DNA of 15,694 nt from DATEMK01 sp039914625. Lineage in GTDB: Bacteria > Bacteroidota > Bacteroidia > AKYH767-A > OLB10. Below the pieces are notes generated by a model. That model made no database searches. It was not told the DNA's origin and saw only the letters and a program-made list of their open reading frames with translations. The DNA lies in the NCBI GenBank assembly GCA_039914625.1, contig JBDSOU010000096.1, forward strand, positions 1 through 15,694, read 5' to 3'. Below are positions 13,238 to 15,694 of the stretch, piece by piece. A program made the position numbers and the translations under genes. The number at the start of each line of letters is the position of its first letter. The first letter of the stretch is position 1.

Positions 13238-14656
13238 ATGAATAAGACAAAGCAGTTATTAAAGTATCTAATTGCGGATTTTATAGCTGCTTCCATTGCC
13301 TGGGCATTATTTTATGCTTATCGGAAACTGCATATTGAATCTGAAAAGTTCGGTTATACCATTCCGCTGCATATTGACAAAAAATTTTATTTCGGTGTTT
13401 TTGTAATTCCTTTTTTCTGGCTCACTCTTTATGCATTTGCCGGAACGTATAATAACATTTACAGGAAAGCGCGTTTAAAAGAATTGGGGCAAACCTTTTA
13501 CCTTGCTTTTATTGGTGTGCTGGTGATTTTTTTTACGCTTTTGTTAGATGATGTCATTATTAATTATAAAAGTTATTACCAGATTTTTTTCGCTTTATTT
13601 ATTTTGCAATTCGGAATTACTGCCACCTTTCGCTACATTCTTACTTCCACTACAGGAAGAAAAATAAAAACACGTAAGATTGGTTTTAACAGCCTGCTTA
13701 TCGGAAGTAATCATAATGCATTGAAGCTATATCAGGAAATGGAAGCGCAACCTCTCAGCCAGGGTAACAAATTCATTGGTTTCATTCATGTGGATAATAA
13801 TAATGGAAAATTGCTCGGTCCGCATCTTCCTCACTTTGGCGGAATAAAAGATCTTCGCCAAGCTATTAGTGATAAGTCAATTGAAGAAGTCATAATTGCC
13901 ATCGAGTCATCAGAACACGAAAACATCGGAAACATTCTCAATGAGCTTGAAGACGTTAATGTAATCATCAAAATAATTCCTGATATGTATGATATCTTAT
14001 CAGGGTCAGTAAAAATGACAGGTATTTTTGGCGCACCACTCATTGAAATTCATCCCTACCTGATGCCCGTTTGGCAGCATTATGTGAAACGTATGATAGA
14101 CATCGCTGTGGCGCTGTTATTTATTATTATTTTTTCGCCTGTCTATTTAATAACTGCACTTATCATTAAGATGAGCAGCAAAGGCCCGGTATTTTTCCAC
14201 CAGGAACGTATCGGCCAGCATGGCGTTCCATTTAATATTTATAAATTCAGATCTATGTTTGCCGATGCCGAAAAAGAAGGTACTCCTTTGCTGTCAAGCG
14301 CCAACGATGAACGGGTTACGCCTTTCGGCAAATGGATGCGCGCTGTCAGGCTTGATGAAATTCCGCAATTCTGGAATGTGCTTAAAGGCGACATGTCATT
14401 AGTAGGGCCTCGCCCCGAAAGGCAATACTTCATTGATCAGATCATGGACCTGGCGCCTCACTACCGTCATCTCCATAAAGTTCGTCCCGGCATCACTTCA
14501 TGGGGACAAGTAAAGTACGGTTATGCCGAAAACGTAGAACAAATGGTTCATCGTCTTAAATATGATGTTATTTATATCGAAAACATGAGCCTCGCACTTG
14601 ATTTAAAGATATTATTCTACACAGTAAGAACAATTATGAAAGGAAGCGGCAAATAA
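13238..14656 (+). CDS. polyprenyl-phosphate glycosylphosphotransferase (WcaJ/EPS type)
   Basis: This 472-residue protein has four N-terminal membrane helices (within about 8-135), a nucleotide-binding-like middle domain (about 145-265, with LLIGSNHNALK), and a further membrane segment near 285-310. The C-terminal bacterial sugar transferase domain carries GPVFFHQERIG (316-326), YKFRSM (335-340), and RLDEIPQFWNVLKG followed by DMSLVGPRPE (371-394). Family members move a sugar-1-phosphate from a nucleotide sugar to undecaprenyl phosphate, the first step of exopolysaccharide or O-antigen repeat synthesis at the inner membrane. It lies three bases after the lipoprotein gene and closes the operon. 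The sugar used cannot be read from the sequence. Confidence 0.93.
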   Translation: MNKTKQLLKYLIADFIAASIAWALFYAYRKLHIESEKFGYTIPLHIDKKFYFGVFVIPFFWLTLYAFAGTYNNIYRKARLKELGQTFYLAFIGVLVIFFTLLLDDVIINYKSYYQIFFALFILQFGITATFRYILTSTTGRKIKTRKIGFNSLLIGSNHNALKLYQEMEAQPLSQGNKFIGFIHVDNNNGKLLGPHLPHFGGIKDLRQAISDKSIEEVIIAIESSEHENIGNILNELEDVNVIIKIIPDMYDILSGSVKMTGIFGAPLIEIHPYLMPVWQHYVKRMIDIAVALLFIIIFSPVYLITALIIKMSSKGPVFFHQERIGQHGVPFNIYKFRSMFADAEKEGTPLLSSANDERVTPFGKWMRAVRLDEIPQFWNVLKGDMSLVGPRPERQYFIDQIMDLAPHYRHLHKVRPGITSWGQVKYGYAENVEQMVHRLKYDVIYIENMSLALDLKILFYTVRTIMKGSGK

Positions 14657-14667
14657 CAATTTATTTT

Positions 14668-14774
14668 GGGAAAGAAAACCATTACTTTTTGGGAAAGAAA
14701 ACCCGTACTTTAGGAAAGAAAACTCATACTTTAGGAAAGAAAAATCATACTTTAGGAAAGAAAATGGATACTTA
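14668..14774. repeat. five-copy ~21-bp tandem array (GGAAAGAAAA...TACTTTA)
   Basis: Units start at 14668, 14691, 14713, 14734 and 14755 with lengths 23, 22, 21, 21 and 20. Each has a conserved half GGAAAGAAAA, a variable 3-5-base middle (CCAT, CCCG, CTCA, ATCA, TGG) and a conserved TACTT(TA) end. It lies between the glycosylphosphotransferase stop and the dehydrogenase gene. It codes for nothing obvious. Confidence 0.9.
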
Positions 14775-14799
14775 TAGCTATAAAAATCAGCATTTTAAG

Positions 14800-14830
14800 T
14801 CGAAAACCAGTGATTTCGAATAATTTTTAA
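14800..14830 (+). terminator. possible terminator after the EPS operon
   Basis: TCGAAA (14800-14805) pairs with TTTCGA (14814-14819) around an eight-base loop. A short T-run (TTTTT in ATAATTTTTAA) follows. The stem is only six AT-rich pairs, and the element lies 18 bases before the dehydrogenase ATG, so an operator role is also possible. Confidence 0.35.
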
Positions 14831-14847
14831 TCAAAAATCTTTAAAAA

Positions 14848-15694
14848 ATGAAAATCTCAGTCATCGGATCAGGAACAATGGGCAACGGCATAGCCCATGT
14901 ATTTGCTCATGCAGGATACCCTGTGGCGCTCATTGACATTTCGCAGCCCGCTTTAGACAAAGCGATAAAAACCATAACATCCAACCTTGACAGGCAAATA
15001 AATAAAGGCATCCTGAAACCGGAAGAAAAAGATATTATTCTGAAAAAAATTAAAACCAATACTTCGATTGCTGATGGTGTAAAAGAAGCTGACCTTGTGG
15101 TGGAAGCTGCCACAGAAAACACCGAATTGAAATTAAGCATTTTTCGTGAAATGGATAAATTTTGCAAACCAGAGGCCATTCTCGCTACTAACACTTCTTC
15201 CATTTCTATTACACAAATTGCTGCGGTTACCAAAAGGAGCGATAAAGTAATCGGCATGCACTTTATGAACCCCGTTCCGGTAATGAAATTAGTAGAAATT
15301 ATCCGTGGATACAACACATCCGATGAAGTAACAAAAACAATTGTTGAGCTTTCAACTAAACTGGGAAAAATTCCTGTCGAAGTAAATGACTATCCCGGCT
15401 TTGTGGCAAACCGTATCCTGATGCCTATGATTAACGAAGCCATTTATGCGTTGCACGAAGGCGTTGCCGGTGTTTATGAAATTGATACCGTAATGAAACT
15501 TGGAATGGCGCACCCGATGGGTCCGTTACAACTGGCAGATTTCATCGGGCTTGACGTTTGCCTTTCTATTTTGAAAGTATTATATGATGGATTCGGAAAT
15601 CCAAAATATGCTCCTTGTCCGCTGTTAGTAAATATGGTTACTTCAGGAAATCTTGGTAAAAAATCAGGTGCAGGATTTTACAACTATTCCGCAG
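14848..15694 (+). CDS. hbd: 3-hydroxybutyryl-CoA (3-hydroxyacyl-CoA) dehydrogenase, 3' end beyond window
   Basis: The frame is open from ATG 14848 to the window end, 282 residues, about 5-15 short of the usual length. The N-terminal NAD-binding fold begins MKISVIGSGTMGNGIAH with GxGxxG at 7-12. The catalytic region has GMHFMNPVPVMKLVEI at 136-151 (His138, Glu150), followed by PGFVANRI (183-190), and the C-terminal dimerisation domain has MAHPMGPLQLADFIGLDVC at 220-238. It oxidises 3-hydroxyacyl-CoA to 3-ketoacyl-CoA (or the reverse) with NAD(P), in fatty-acid or butyrate metabolism. It is not functionally linked to the preceding EPS genes, and the repeat array and a possible terminator separate them. 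The gene symbol hbd is by family; paaH-type function is also possible. Confidence 0.93.
   Translation, partial: MKISVIGSGTMGNGIAHVFAHAGYPVALIDISQPALDKAIKTITSNLDRQINKGILKPEEKDIILKKIKTNTSIADGVKEADLVVEAATENTELKLSIFREMDKFCKPEAILATNTSSISITQIAAVTKRSDKVIGMHFMNPVPVMKLVEIIRGYNTSDEVTKTIVELSTKLGKIPVEVNDYPGFVANRILMPMINEAIYALHEGVAGVYEIDTVMKLGMAHPMGPLQLADFIGLDVCLSILKVLYDGFGNPKYAPCPLLVNMVTSGNLGKKSGAGFYNYSA

Noticed and set aside
14668..14774. CRISPR array
   Set aside because: The units are contiguous with only 3-5 variable bases between conserved parts; there are no spacers of 30-odd bases and no cas genes.
14907..15317. 136-codon open frame on the minus strand
   Set aside because: It is antisense to the strongly supported 3-hydroxyacyl-CoA dehydrogenase.

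Overview
This AT-rich window looks like chromosome from a member of the Bacteroidota. The evidence is the TAnnTTTG-type promoter boxes close to start codons, an ECF sigma factor paired with an RskA-type anti-sigma factor, exported TPR proteins carrying histidine-kinase pieces, and several families of short intergenic repeats. The species cannot be told from the sequence.

Region 1 (1-4833) is an accessory, repeat-driven block. Three near-identical GIY-YIG nuclease genes (two intact, one frameshifted) sit beside copies of an imperfect palindromic repeat, TGTCATTCC...GGAATCT. They alternate with two paralogous genes for exported TPR proteins. Each TPR protein has one membrane segment and a histidine-kinase dimerisation (DHp) helix, but lacks the ATPase domain. 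The arrangement is a tandemly duplicated [repeat/foldback - GIY-YIG - TPR/DHp] module. One repeat copy supplies the last codons and the stop of the first TPR gene, and a 140-bp nested foldback separates the units. This block is the most likely place for an undescribed system: a GIY-YIG nuclease associated with palindromic repeats, analogous in logic to REP/RAYT pairs.

Region 2 (4834-8331) holds a two-gene operon on the minus strand (periplasmic or membrane-anchored TPR protein, then a HupE/UreJ-type membrane protein, overlapping by ATGA). Divergent from it are an ECF sigma factor and its RskA-like membrane anti-sigma factor. The arrangement suggests that the ECF system controls the neighbouring envelope genes, but the sequence does not prove this.

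Region 3 (8332-11189) is a 325-bp non-coding stretch followed by minus-strand genes: an exported phospholipase/carboxylesterase-type hydrolase preceded by a YgiD-type extradiol dioxygenase (one operon), and pcm (protein-L-isoaspartate O-methyltransferase). Between pcm and ygiD lies a degenerate ~21-bp repeat array that stays open in the pcm reading frame for 86 codons beyond the pcm stop.

Region 4 (11190-14847) is a plus-strand operon: a Gfo/Idh/MocA oxidoreductase, a lipoprotein of unknown function, and a WcaJ-type polyprenyl-phosphate glycosylphosphotransferase. It is probably part of an exopolysaccharide or surface-glycan locus. A clean five-copy ~21-bp tandem array follows it.

Region 5 (14848-end) is a 3-hydroxyacyl-CoA dehydrogenase gene that runs off the window only a few residues short of its expected end. 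No tRNA, rRNA or CRISPR array was seen.
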